From: Anaerolineae bacterium
GTDB taxonomy: Bacteria; Chloroflexota; Anaerolineae; CG2-30-64-16
DNA length: 40,338 nt
Reading direction: 5' to 3'
Assembly (NCBI GenBank): GCA_026645775.1
Contig: JAPKMS010000035.1
Location: 1-40,338 of the forward strand
The position numbers were made by a program, and so were the translations under genes. A model generated the notes under the pieces. That model saw nothing but the letters and a program-made list of their open reading frames with translations. It had not been told where the DNA came from and ran no database searches. Below, in pieces: positions 7,711 through 15,243 of the stretch. Each line of letters opens with the position of its first letter. Within the stretch, counting starts at the first letter, position 1.

Positions 7711-8688
7711 TTACTTCCGACGGCGGCGGCGCTTGATCGGCTTCTCGGGCATCTCTTCAATGATGGTCGGTTCGGCCGTGGCGATGGTCGCCAGGGCCGG
7801 TTCCCGTCCGTGCAGGAAGGGGAACCAGTCCGCCAATGAGCCCCAACCGGTGACAAAGTATTGCTGGACGATGCTCAAAAGGTTGGAGACCGACCAGTAG
7901 AGCGTCAGGCCCGAAGGCAGGCCCAGGGTAATGTAAGCGAACATGATGGGCATCAGGAACATCATCTGGCCCATCATCTGAGCCTGAGAGTCTTGCTTGC
8001 CGCCCTTGCCAGACTTGGCCGGCGTCGACATCTTCTGCAGGAGCATCTGAGTGATCAGCATGAAGATGGGCAGGCTGAAATAGACGAGCAGCTTCCCCCA
8101 GTCCTGTGTCTTGTAGCTCTCCATGATCCAGGTTGTCCCCACCGTCAAGCTCGGGTAGGACAAGTCCGGGATCCAGAAGAACTTGGCGCCGGTCAACTCG
8201 TTTACGCTGGGGTTGGCCAGCACATAGAGCGCCTGGTAGAGGCCCCACAGCACCGGCAACTGAACTAACAGCGGCAAACACCCACCGAGCGGGTTGATGC
8301 CGGCTTCCTGGTAGAGCTTGGTTTGCTCTTCAGCCAGTTTTTGCCGATCCTTGCCGTATTTCTCCTGCAACTCGCGCAGCTTCGGTTGGAGTTCTTGCGT
8401 GGCCTTGGTGGATTGGAGCTGCTTCAGGGTCAAGGGCAAGGTCACGAGCTTGATGGCGATCGTGAAGATAATGATGGCCCAGCCGTAGCTGTAGGGAATG
8501 CCAAGGCCGGAGATGCCTTTATTGAGGGCGATCAGCAGTTTGGCCAAGGGGTAGACAATGAATTGCTCCCATGCCCCGGGCGGGTTGTTTAGATCAATTT
8601 GGCCCCGTGGGATGCTGCAGCCCGACAACACAAAGGCCGCCATGAGCAGAACCGCGACCAAGAGCAGGGTGCGGAGTTTTTTATTCAC
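7711..8688 (-). CDS. yidC: Membrane protein insertase YidC (lipoprotein type)
   Basis: YidC/Oxa1 insertase, about 325 aa, which integrates membrane proteins with or without SecYEG. A lipoprotein signal (LLLVAVLLMAAFVLSGC, Cys at residue 24 of the start used) precedes the five-helix core, as in Gram-positive SpoIIIJ. The core has the cytoplasmic coiled loop after KLVTLPLTLKQLQSTKATQ and the NPLGGCLPLLVQLPVLWGLYQAL helix. The C-terminus is strongly basic (KRRRRRK), as expected for ribosome contact. The groove residue that is Arg in SpoIIIJ and E. coli YidC appears to be Lys here. Two GTG starts are possible: at 8700 the AAGGAG touches the start codon, while at 8688 spacing is about 11 bases, so I prefer 8688. 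The 86-bp spacer to yidD (8689-8775) contains a 6-bp hairpin (TGGCTG/CAGCCA). Confidence 0.93.
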   Translation of the reverse strand: MNKKLRTLLLVAVLLMAAFVLSGCSIPRGQIDLNNPPGAWEQFIVYPLAKLLIALNKGISGLGIPYSYGWAIIIFTIAIKLVTLPLTLKQLQSTKATQELQPKLRELQEKYGKDRQKLAEEQTKLYQEAGINPLGGCLPLLVQLPVLWGLYQALYVLANPSVNELTGAKFFWIPDLSYPSLTVGTTWIMESYKTQDWGKLLVYFSLPIFMLITQMLLQKMSTPAKSGKGGKQDSQAQMMGQMMFLMPIMFAYITLGLPSGLTLYWSVSNLLSIVQQYFVTGWGSLADWFPFLHGREPALATIATAEPTIIEEMPEKPIKRRRRRK

Positions 8689-8775
8689 GCTAGGTAACAC
8701 TCCTTCCGAGTGACTGGTTTCAGGGTGAAAGTGGCTGGCAAAGCAGCCAGTTTGTAACTTCCCATTTGCGACCGG

Positions 8776-8985
8776 TCAAGGAACAGGATCGTAGCCGCCG
8801 GGGTGCCAGGGATGACACCGGCTTAACCGCCGCAGGCCCAGCCAACTCCCGCGCAGCGCGCCGTATTTCTCGATCGCCTGGTACGTGTATTCAGAACACG
8901 TAGGCGTGAACCGGCACGCTGGCGGCAGCGCTGGGGAAATCCAGCGCTTGTAGAATCGAATCAGGCCTAGAAGCGCCAACTTCAC
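8776..8985 (-). CDS. yidD: Membrane protein insertion efficiency factor YidD
   Basis: YidD, 69 aa from the start chosen. This small membrane-associated protein aids YidC-dependent insertion. The family core is clear: [11 protein letters not shown] near the N-terminus, then [19 protein letters not shown] with its paired cysteines, and [20 protein letters not shown] at the end. I start at the GTG at 8985 ([15 protein letters not shown]) instead of the track's 9048. This gives the standard family length, lies 1 bp after the rnpA stop, and has AGGAAA about nine bases upstream inside the rnpA end. The longer track version would overlap rnpA with a non-family tail. Confidence 0.93.
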   Translation of the reverse strand: MKLALLGLIRFYKRWISPALPPACRFTPTCSEYTYQAIEKYGALRGSWLGLRRLSRCHPWHPGGYDPVP

Positions 8986-8986
8986 G

Positions 8987-9406
8987 CTAATTTTCCTGAC
9001 CAGGCACAACTGGGTCGGTGGGCCGGCAGCCGTCGGCCGGCGCGCCATCGGGCTGTGTGTTTTCGTTCAGCGCTTTGAGCAAATGTGCCCGCCGGAGCAG
9101 GCGGGCACAGGCGCTTTGCAACTCCGAGAATTCAGCCTGTTTGATGCTTGGCCGGGCGATCCACACCAGATCCCAGCCGGGCGGCACCAGGTCCCACAAG
9201 CTGCGCACCGCCTCGCTCAGGCGGCGGCGTGCCCGGTTACGATCAACCGCTTTGCCGATGCGCCGGGTGACGGTGAAGCCACACCGACTGAAAGATTCCT
9301 GGTTCGTCAGGTAGTAGAGCGCCATCAGCGGATGCGCTTGGCTGGCGCCTTCTTGCCGTATCTGTCGGAACCGCGCCGTGTCGCGCAGGCTGTAGCGGCG
9401 ATTCAC
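8987..9406 (-). CDS. rnpA: Ribonuclease P protein component RnpA
   Basis: Protein subunit of RNase P, about 139 aa, which helps the catalytic RNA trim 5' leaders from pre-tRNAs. The family start [18 protein letters not shown] is followed by a central beta-sheet ([21 protein letters not shown]) and the RNR-type motif [15 protein letters not shown]. The tail ([19 protein letters not shown]) is a disordered extension. I place the start at GTG 9406, eight bases after GGAG. The track start at 9478 adds 24 residues of repeat-derived, non-family sequence. It sits between rpmH and yidD, the standard order. Confidence 0.93.
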   Translation of the reverse strand: MNRRYSLRDTARFRQIRQEGASQAHPLMALYYLTNQESFSRCGFTVTRRIGKAVDRNRARRRLSEAVRSLWDLVPPGWDLVWIARPSIKQAEFSELQSACARLLRRAHLLKALNENTQPDGAPADGCRPTDPVVPGQEN

Positions 9407-9458
9407 GCGAGACTCCACTGCGGACAAGCGATTGCAGCGTGCGGTTCGGCTCTTGAAT

Positions 9459-9493
9459 TCCGCATCCGCGATCCGCAATCCAAAATCCGCAAG
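9459..9493. repeat. Heptanucleotide tandem repeat (GCGGATT-like)
   Basis: On the minus strand the rpmH-rnpA spacer reads as successive 7-base units GCGGATT, TTGGATT, GCGGATC, GCGGATG and a partial copy. The repeat begins 4 bp after the rpmH stop. It explains the spurious N-terminal extension of rnpA in the ORF track. Confidence 0.7.
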
Positions 9494-9497
9494 CAGC

Positions 9498-9638
9498 TCA
9501 CACCGTCAGACGCTTGCGGCCACGCGCCCGGCGCGCCCGCAACACGTTGCGGCCGCCGCGCGTGCTCATGCGGCTAAAAAAGCCATGGACGCGCATGCGG
9601 CGTCGGCTCTTGGGCTGATAAGTTCGCTTGGTAGACAT
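9498..9638 (-). CDS. rpmH: 50S ribosomal protein L34 (bL34)
   Basis: Ribosomal protein bL34, 46 aa, missing from the supplied ORF track because it is short. The translation begins [20 protein letters not shown] and contains the family pattern [25 protein letters not shown] before the stop (cited as a region), matching L34 along its whole length. It binds 23S rRNA and is extremely basic. The ATG has AGGAG ten bases upstream. It is the first gene of the rpmH-rnpA-yidD-yidC-jag operon and is read from a near-consensus promoter at 9735-9764 through a roughly 90-nt leader that contains a terminator-like hairpin. In many bacteria dnaA lies divergent from it; here the upstream gene is instead an MFS transporter on the same strand. 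Confidence 0.97.
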   Translation of the reverse strand: MSTKRTYQPKSRRRMRVHGFFSRMSTRGGRNVLRARRARGRKRLTV

Positions 9639-9686
9639 GAATCGAATACTCCTATCGCGTCAATTTCGCTGTTGGTTTGCAGACAG

Positions 9687-9721
9687 AAAAAACAGGCGAG
9701 ACAGACGCCAAGTCTCACCCG
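9687..9721 (-). terminator. Intrinsic terminator / attenuator in the rpmH leader
   Basis: On the minus strand a 10-bp stem (CGGGTGAGAC with GTCTCGCCTG, two G-U pairs) and a 9-base loop are followed directly by TTTTTT (9692-9687). This is a classical intrinsic terminator layout. It lies after the MFS stop, but also just downstream of the rpmH promoter, so it can end the rnd operon and attenuate the rpmH operon. Confidence 0.65.
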
Positions 9722-9734
9722 CATAAGTCCGGCA

Positions 9735-9764
9735 ATTATACCCGTTCGCTGCCAGTAGTGTCAA
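9735..9764 (-). promoter_or_regulatory. rpmH operon promoter (consensus -35 and -10)
   Basis: TTGACA (9764-9759) and TATAAT (9740-9735) are both exact consensus hexamers, spaced 18 bp apart on the minus strand. The -35 box begins one base after the stop codon of the MFS gene. The predicted start is near 9728, about 90 nt before rpmH. Confidence 0.85.
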
Positions 9765-9765
9765 A

Positions 9766-11157
9766 TCAGAGCCCCGTTGGGCGGTCAGCAGGCAGGTCTT
9801 CGGGGATAGCAGGGGTGTCCGGCGCGGCCCCAGATCGCTTTGCCGTGCGGCCCAGGAAGAAGTTGGAGCGATCGATCAGAAAGCTGAGGCCGGCGAGCAG
9901 GATCGTGAAGAGGCCGACCAACTCCATCACGTGCGGGATGCCGATCTTGTCGGCGGCGCCGCCCAACACCAGCATGGGCGGGATGCCGATCAGGTTGTTG
10001 AGCATGAACTGCACCGAGAAGACGCGCCCGCGGATGTAGGGCGGCGATTCTTGCTGTAGCGTGGTCTGTGCCAGGATGTTGACACTCGCCAGGCACAATC
10101 CTAACACCAGTCCCAGCGCCATCGTTGCCGTGGTGAGGCTGAAAGCTGCCTGGGGGTAGACGTGTAGGATCGGGCGCAGCAGGCGCTGATAATCCAGACT
10201 GACCCAACCCATCCCGGCGAAGGCGATGCCCACCAGCGCCAGGCCGAAGTAGTTGAACTTGACGCGGCGCAGCACGTGGCCCCATCGGCCAATGGCGATG
10301 GTCGCCAGGAGCATCCCGACCCCGGCCGGCGCGAACACGATCACGGCGTTTTCGGGCTGCATGCCCAACACCCGGGCCGCAAAGCCCGGGGCCAGCATGG
10401 CCATCACCATGACCAGGGTGGTGATGGTGATCAGTTGCACCATGGCTGCCTGGATCTTGTGCTGCCCCGAGACGAAGTGGAAGCCCTCGCGGAAATCGGT
10501 CCAGAGCTGGCGCCACCCCGAGATTTCGATGTGCCGGGCACCCTGCTTCCACTTGGCTCCGGGCAAGGTGGAGACTGAAAGCGCGGCCCCCAAGTACATG
10601 AGGGCGATCAGGACAAAGCCGCCTTCAACTTGCAGCAGGCTGATGGCCAGCGGTCCCAGCACCACCAAGCCGATTATCTGTGATAGGGCCATGGTCAGCG
10701 TGAACAGAGAGTTTGCGGCCAGCAGGTGCTCTTCACCGACGAGAAGCGGAATGGTGGCGGCTTCAGCCGGGCTGAAGAATTGGGCTACGGAGGCCGTTAG
10801 GAAGGTGATGGCATAGATGGCCAACAGCTCCCAGGTGCCGTGTAAGAAATGCAGGACTAGAATATAGCTGGTGGCGAAAACCACGCGCGTTAGGTTGGAG
10901 CCGACCAGGATCCATTTCTTGGGGAAGCGGTCGACCATCACCCCAGCTACAGGGCTGAAGATGATGCCAGGCAGCGTGAAGGCCAGGATGGTGATGCCAA
11001 GCTGCACTGCAGAGCCGGTTAGTTTTTCAACCAGCACCATTTGGATGAAGTGAATCGCATGCTGCGAGGTCTGCGCCAGCAACTGTGCCAGCCACAGTGA
11101 GCGAAAGTGCCGGTTGGTAAGCACCGAGCCGAAGCCGCGGTCTGTCGTCTGGGTCAT
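9766..11157 (-). CDS. Major facilitator superfamily transporter
   Basis: A 463-aa MFS protein with about 12 hydrophobic segments and a short cytoplasmic N-terminus ([21 protein letters not shown]). The family loop between helices 2 and 3 is present as [17 protein letters not shown], which is the usual D-R-x-x-[RK] pattern of the MFS drug-efflux and enterobactin-exporter-like branch. Substrate cannot be read from sequence; MFS_3-type efflux is the closest match. The C-terminal tail is hydrophilic and Pro-rich. Its ATG overlaps the DUF951 stop by 4 bp, so it is the third gene of a coupled rnd-DUF951-MFS operon. It ends right at the rpmH promoter. Confidence 0.88.
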   Translation of the reverse strand: MTQTTDRGFGSVLTNRHFRSLWLAQLLAQTSQHAIHFIQMVLVEKLTGSAVQLGITILAFTLPGIIFSPVAGVMVDRFPKKWILVGSNLTRVVFATSYILVLHFLHGTWELLAIYAITFLTASVAQFFSPAEAATIPLLVGEEHLLAANSLFTLTMALSQIIGLVVLGPLAISLLQVEGGFVLIALMYLGAALSVSTLPGAKWKQGARHIEISGWRQLWTDFREGFHFVSGQHKIQAAMVQLITITTLVMVMAMLAPGFAARVLGMQPENAVIVFAPAGVGMLLATIAIGRWGHVLRRVKFNYFGLALVGIAFAGMGWVSLDYQRLLRPILHVYPQAAFSLTTATMALGLVLGLCLASVNILAQTTLQQESPPYIRGRVFSVQFMLNNLIGIPPMLVLGGAADKIGIPHVMELVGLFTILLAGLSFLIDRSNFFLGRTAKRSGAAPDTPAIPEDLPADRPTGL

Positions 11158-11378
11158 TGAATCTCCGACATTTGACTATCAGTTTGGGTTCCAGGGCTGA
11201 CCAGTGTCTTTACCTGGCGCAGAAACTGAGTGCGCGGGAGGAGCACGCGGCGGCTGCAGCGGCTGCAGCGGATGCCGATGTCGGCGCCCAGCCTGACGAC
11301 TTCCCATTGCGTGCTTCCACACGGATGCGGTTTGCGCATCTGCACGATGTCACCCAGGCGGATATCTGTGTAGGTCAT
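11154..11378 (-). CDS. DUF951 family protein (YyzM-like)
   Basis: A 74-aa DUF951 protein; function unknown. The family signature is clear: [20 protein letters not shown] followed by [19 protein letters not shown]. Cysteines at 20, 38 and 41, including one CxxC, hint at a metal site or redox role, but this is inference. The extension after KTLVSPG is not conserved-looking. Family members in Firmicutes (YyzM) are encoded near the origin beside parB-type genes, in keeping with the location here. It overlaps rnd upstream and the MFS gene downstream, both by ATGA. Confidence 0.9.
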   Translation of the reverse strand: MTYTDIRLGDIVQMRKPHPCGSTQWEVVRLGADIGIRCSRCSRRVLLPRTQFLRQVKTLVSPGTQTDSQMSEIQ

Positions 11379-12556
11379 GATCCGTGCAGGGTCCGGAGGA
11401 CGTCGCCGCCGTACTCTTCCAGTTTCCAGCTCCCCATCACGTGCAAGGCAGCCAGGGCTTCCAGCGAGACAGGGGCGGCGCGGGCGATTGTCATGAGCGT
11501 GTCATTGGTCAACACAATGTCGGTGTCGACCGCGCGTTCGGCCGCGCGCTGTGTGCGCCAGGCGCGCAGTCGGTCGAAACGGGCCAACGTCTCCGGGTCG
11601 GGGCGGCCATTCCCGTCATGATTGCGAGCTGGCGGCTGCGGGGCGGGCGCCGCCCGGCCCCGCGCAATCGCATCGAGGAGTGCGCGGCCAAACTGCTCGA
11701 TCTGGCGCGGGCTCAGGTGCAGGTCGGCCAACCTTTGCGGTTGGCGCTGGCTCAGTTGCACCAGGCTATCATCGCCGAGCACCTTGAAGGGCGGGCGATC
11801 CAGCGCACGCGCCGCGCTGTCGCGCCACAAATAAAGCTCGCGCAGCACGGCAAATTCGGCCGGGCGGAGATCCCGCGCACCCTTCGTACGCCAGAAGCCG
11901 TCTGGGTCGAACGGCTTCTCGACGTAGACCACCTGGGTCAGGGCCTCGAACGCCTCTTGCGCCTCGCGCCCACGCCGACGCGTTTGCAGCTCCACGACCA
12001 GCACGTCGTGCAGCGGGAGGAGATAGCGGCTGTCGAGTCGGGCATAGCTGAGCTGGGCTGGCGTCAACGGCCGGCGGCCCCAGTCAGTCAACTGCTCCCG
12101 CTTGTCCAGCGTGAGGCCGAAGCGCTGCGCCAACAATGCGGCCAGGCCCACCTGGGGCCAGCCCAGGATCCGAGCGGCCAGCATGGTATCAAAGATGTTG
12201 GCGAACGCAAAGCTGAAATCGCGTTTCAGCATCAAGATGTCGTTTTCGGCCGCGTGGAGAATCTTCAGCCGGGTCGGGTCGGCAAGCAATGTGCCCAGGG
12301 GGGCGATATCCGGCAAGCGCAGAGGATCAACGAGATAGTCGGCCCGTGAGGTGCTGATTTGGATCAGGCATACTTTATAGAAGTAGCGGTAGAGACTGTT
12401 TGACTCAGTGTCCAGCGCCAGCGCGGGCTCACCGCTGATGTCATCCAGCATAGCCTGAAACGCCGCGGGCGAATCGACCAGGGCCGCGGGTGGCAGGTCT
12501 GCAGCGTTTGGGGACGGATGCGAGATCGGTGACTGTGAGATCGGGTTGCTGGACAT
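11375..12556 (-). CDS. rnd: Ribonuclease D-like 3'-5' exonuclease with HRDC domain
   Basis: RNase D type protein, 393 aa. RNase D trims 3' ends of tRNA precursors and other stable RNAs. The DEDDy catalytic set is visible: DTES (D49 and E51), [12 protein letters not shown] with the third Asp, and [14 protein letters not shown] with the Tyr and fourth Asp. An HRDC-type nucleic-acid-binding region follows (about 215-300: [19 protein letters not shown]), then a second, weaker helical region to the end. The first 20 residues ([16 protein letters not shown]) are low-complexity and encoded by a short DNA repeat, so they are probably a dispensable addition or a wrong start. The ribosome site is weak (GAAAGA). 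It is the first gene of the rnd-DUF951-MFS operon. Confidence 0.9.
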   Translation of the reverse strand: MSSNPISQSPISHPSPNAADLPPAALVDSPAAFQAMLDDISGEPALALDTESNSLYRYFYKVCLIQISTSRADYLVDPLRLPDIAPLGTLLADPTRLKILHAAENDILMLKRDFSFAFANIFDTMLAARILGWPQVGLAALLAQRFGLTLDKREQLTDWGRRPLTPAQLSYARLDSRYLLPLHDVLVVELQTRRRGREAQEAFEALTQVVYVEKPFDPDGFWRTKGARDLRPAEFAVLRELYLWRDSAARALDRPPFKVLGDDSLVQLSQRQPQRLADLHLSPRQIEQFGRALLDAIARGRAAPAPQPPARNHDGNGRPDPETLARFDRLRAWRTQRAAERAVDTDIVLTNDTLMTIARAAPVSLEALAALHVMGSWKLEEYGGDVLRTLHGS

Positions 12557-12592
12557 GTGTTTATCTTTCAGGCTTTATTTTCAAGTACGGAC

Positions 12593-12621
12593 ATTATCCC
12601 CCCATACCGATGAGGTGTCAA
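12593..12621 (-). promoter_or_regulatory. rnd operon promoter
   Basis: On the minus strand TTGACA (12621-12616) is followed after 17 bp by GATAAT (12598-12593). The start would be near 12586, giving a leader of about 30 nt to the rnd ATG. It is back-to-back with the hppA promoter; the two -35 boxes are 39 bp apart. Confidence 0.75.
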
Positions 12622-12660
12622 AAGTCGCCTTCGCGGCCCGAAACCGAAACTGGAAAGTAC

Positions 12661-12689
12661 TTGACAATTCAGGCCGCCACCTTTATGAT
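12661..12689 (+). promoter_or_regulatory. hppA promoter with palindrome at the start site
   Basis: TTGACA (12661-12666), a 17-bp spacer and TATGAT (12684-12689). Directly after it the inverted repeat GGACGC-TGTT-GCGTCC (12691-12706) spans the predicted start near 12696. It could be a repressor site or a 5' transcript hairpin. Confidence 0.75.
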
Positions 12690-12773
12690 GGGACGCTGTT
12701 GCGTCCTTGTTAAGGTGTGACCGTAACGGTATTTCGGCGCTATCATATTCATACAGGAGGCCAGTCAGTTCTT

Positions 12774-15041
12774 ATGGGTCGACTTAATCTAACCTCATTT
12801 GAGATCAGTGCGATCTACGGTGTGCTCGTTATCGCCGTCCTTAGCCTGATCTACGCCTATTCGCTGTTCCGCAACGTGATGTCAGAGGATAAGGGCACGG
12901 AGGCGATGATCCGCATCTGGACCGCCATCAAGGAGGGCGCCGATGCGTATCTGAGCAGTCAGTTGAAGACCATTCTGCCATTTGTTGGCATCTTGGTCTT
13001 CGCATTATTTGGAAGCGCCTGGATCGCGCCGCCGACCGCGGCCGCCATCAAGATGTTCGGTGACAATGCCAACATCGTCATCGCATTCGGTCGGGCCGGG
13101 GCCTTTGTCTTGGGCGCGGCCTTCTCGCTGATCGTCGGCCAGTTGGGCATGCGCATGGCCGTGCAGGGCAACATCCGCGTGGCGGCTGCTTCAATGCGCA
13201 ACTTCGGCGATGCGCTGCGGATCGCTTACCGTTCGGGCACCGTCACCGGCATGTTGACCGACGGCTTGGGTCTGTTGGGCGGCACCTCGATCTTCATCAT
13301 CTTCGGCGCCGCGGCGCCTGACGTGTTGCTGGGCTTCGGCTTCGGCGGCACGCTGCTGGCGATGTTCATGCGCGTGGGCGGCGGTATCTACACCAAGGCG
13401 GCCGATGTCGGCGCCGACCTGGTGGGCAAAGTCGAAGAGGGCCTGGAAGAAGACGACCCGCGCAACGCGGCCGTCATCGCCGACCAGGTGGGCGACAACG
13501 TCGGTGACTGCGCCGGTATGGCCGCCGACATTTTCGAGTCCTACGAAGTGACCATCGTCTCGACGTTGATCCTGGGCATTGCGCTGATGGCCTTGACTGG
13601 CAACGTCTACTTCATCGTCTTCCCGCTGCTCGTGCGCGCCATCGGCGTCATCAGCTCCATCATCGGCACCTTCTCCGTGCCGGTCTGGGAGCGCACGGTG
13701 GCCAAGGGCAATGCCTGGCACAGCATGGAGATCGCCTACGAAGTCTCCTCGGTGATCACTATCAGCCTGTCGTTCCTGCTCGCTTTCGTCTACATTCGCC
13801 TTCACGACGTGAACTGGTGGCAGCCGGCCGCGATGGTGACGATGGGTGTGATCTTCAACGTCATCGTCAATCGCCTGACCGCGTACTTCACCGCGACCGA
13901 CAAGCCGCCGGTGCAGGAGATTGCCAAGAGCACCAAATTCGGCCCGGCCACCACCATCCTGAGCGGTCTGGCCGAAGGCTATGAATCGAGCACCTGGTCG
14001 GTGCTTTGCATCGCCGCGTCTATCATGACCTCTGTGCTGATCTACGGCCATTTGGGCGGGGCGTACATCATCTACGGCGTGGCGCTGATCGGCATTGGCT
14101 GGCTGACGCACGCCGGCAACCTGGTCTCCATGGACTCCTTCGGCCCGATCTCCGACAACGCCAACGGCATCGGCGAAATGGCCTCCATGCCCGACAAGGC
14201 GCGCAAGATCATGACCGATCTTGACGCGGTGGGCAACACCACCAAGGCGATCACCAAGGGCGTGGCCATCGGCTCAGCCGTGATCGCGGCCGTGTCCCTG
14301 TTCGGCTCTTTCATCACCGACATTCGGCTGGTGCAGACGGAGATGGTGGCGGCAGGGCAGCTTGCTGCGGAGAAGCTCATCACGGGCATCAATGTTGCCG
14401 ACCCGCGCGTCTTCATCGGCCTGTTGATCGGCGGCGCGATCCCGATCCTGTTCGGCGCGCTGCTGGTGAAGGCCGTGTCCCGTGCCGCTAACGGCATGGT
14501 CTCGGTCGTGCGTAAGGAATTCGACGTGCCCGGTGTGCGCGAAGGCACGACGATGCCGGACTACAGGAAGGCCGTGGCGATCTCCACGCAGGCCGCGCAG
14601 CGTGAGCTGCTGCCTGTCGGCATCATCGTCGTGCTGGTCCCGATCCTTGTCGGCTTCACCCTGAAGGCCGAGGCATTGGGCGGCTTCCTGGCGGGTGTGA
14701 TCCTCTCCGGCCAACTGCTGGCAGTGTTCATGTCGAACGCCGGCGGCGCTTGGGATAACGCCAAGAAGCTGGTGGAGGAAGGCCACTTCGGCGGCAAGGG
14801 CTCGGATGCGCACAAGGCCAGCATCGTCGGGGACACCGTCGGCGACCCGCTGAAGGACACCGCCGGCCCGGCCCTGAACCCGTTGATCAAGGTTATCAAC
14901 CTGATCAGCTTGATCATCGCCCCGATCGTCGTGCGCTCCCAGGGCATCTCGTGGCAGTTGGCGATCGTCATGGTGGTCTTGCTGGCCGGCATCGTTTGGG
15001 CGATCCGCCAGAGCAAGCGGCCGGCGCTGTACAACATCTAG
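12774..15041 (+). CDS. hppA: K+-insensitive proton-translocating membrane pyrophosphatase
   Basis: Membrane-bound H+-pyrophosphatase, about 755 aa and 16 transmembrane helices. It hydrolyses pyrophosphate and exports protons. Substrate-site motifs are intact: DVGADLVGKVE, EDDPRNAAVIADQVGDNVGD, and the C-terminal GDTVGDPLKDTAGPALNPLI. GNTTKA (K491) carries the Lys that marks K+-independent enzymes; K+-dependent ones have Ala there. In DNVGDCAGMAADIFESY a Cys replaces the more usual Val. I start at ATG 12774, not the track's GTG 12717. The latter is only about 20 bases after the predicted transcription start, and ACAGGAGG lies between them; its spacing to ATG is long (13 bases). The gene stands alone, with its own promoter and a strong terminator. 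Confidence 0.95.
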   Translation: MGRLNLTSFEISAIYGVLVIAVLSLIYAYSLFRNVMSEDKGTEAMIRIWTAIKEGADAYLSSQLKTILPFVGILVFALFGSAWIAPPTAAAIKMFGDNANIVIAFGRAGAFVLGAAFSLIVGQLGMRMAVQGNIRVAAASMRNFGDALRIAYRSGTVTGMLTDGLGLLGGTSIFIIFGAAAPDVLLGFGFGGTLLAMFMRVGGGIYTKAADVGADLVGKVEEGLEEDDPRNAAVIADQVGDNVGDCAGMAADIFESYEVTIVSTLILGIALMALTGNVYFIVFPLLVRAIGVISSIIGTFSVPVWERTVAKGNAWHSMEIAYEVSSVITISLSFLLAFVYIRLHDVNWWQPAAMVTMGVIFNVIVNRLTAYFTATDKPPVQEIAKSTKFGPATTILSGLAEGYESSTWSVLCIAASIMTSVLIYGHLGGAYIIYGVALIGIGWLTHAGNLVSMDSFGPISDNANGIGEMASMPDKARKIMTDLDAVGNTTKAITKGVAIGSAVIAAVSLFGSFITDIRLVQTEMVAAGQLAAEKLITGINVADPRVFIGLLIGGAIPILFGALLVKAVSRAANGMVSVVRKEFDVPGVREGTTMPDYRKAVAISTQAAQRELLPVGIIVVLVPILVGFTLKAEALGGFLAGVILSGQLLAVFMSNAGGAWDNAKKLVEEGHFGGKGSDAHKASIVGDTVGDPLKDTAGPALNPLIKVINLISLIIAPIVVRSQGISWQLAIVMVVLLAGIVWAIRQSKRPALYNI

Positions 15042-15081
15042 GCGTAAGCGCAGCAAGCGGCAGCGCTGTCAGGCTTGAACG

Positions 15082-15124
15082 GGTCGGGGGTCTCAATGGC
15101 GAGGCCTCCGACCTTTTTGTTTTG
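15082..15124 (+). terminator. Intrinsic terminator of hppA
   Basis: A 13-bp stem (GGTCGGGGGTCTC with GAGGCCTCCGACC, two G-U pairs) with a 6-base loop is followed by TTTTTGTTTTG. It begins 40 bp after the hppA stop. Confidence 0.88.
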
Positions 15125-15135
15125 CGTCAGGATGG

Positions 15136-15165
15136 TTACGCGGGATACGGTGAGTGTGGTACAAT
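15136..15165 (+). promoter_or_regulatory. Promoter of the M20 peptidase gene
   Basis: TGGTACAAT (15157-15165) is an extended -10 element; the -35 region (TTACGC at 15136, 18-bp spacing) is poor. The start near 15172 leaves a leader of about 72 nt. The track start for the peptidase (15154) lies inside this promoter and is therefore unlikely. Confidence 0.5.
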
Positions 15166-15243
15166 GCGCCTCGAAGTCTTCAACGCTCCCGTTGGTATTC
15201 GGCTGCGAGAACGAGAAAGTGTATATCGGAGTGGAAGTTCGCG

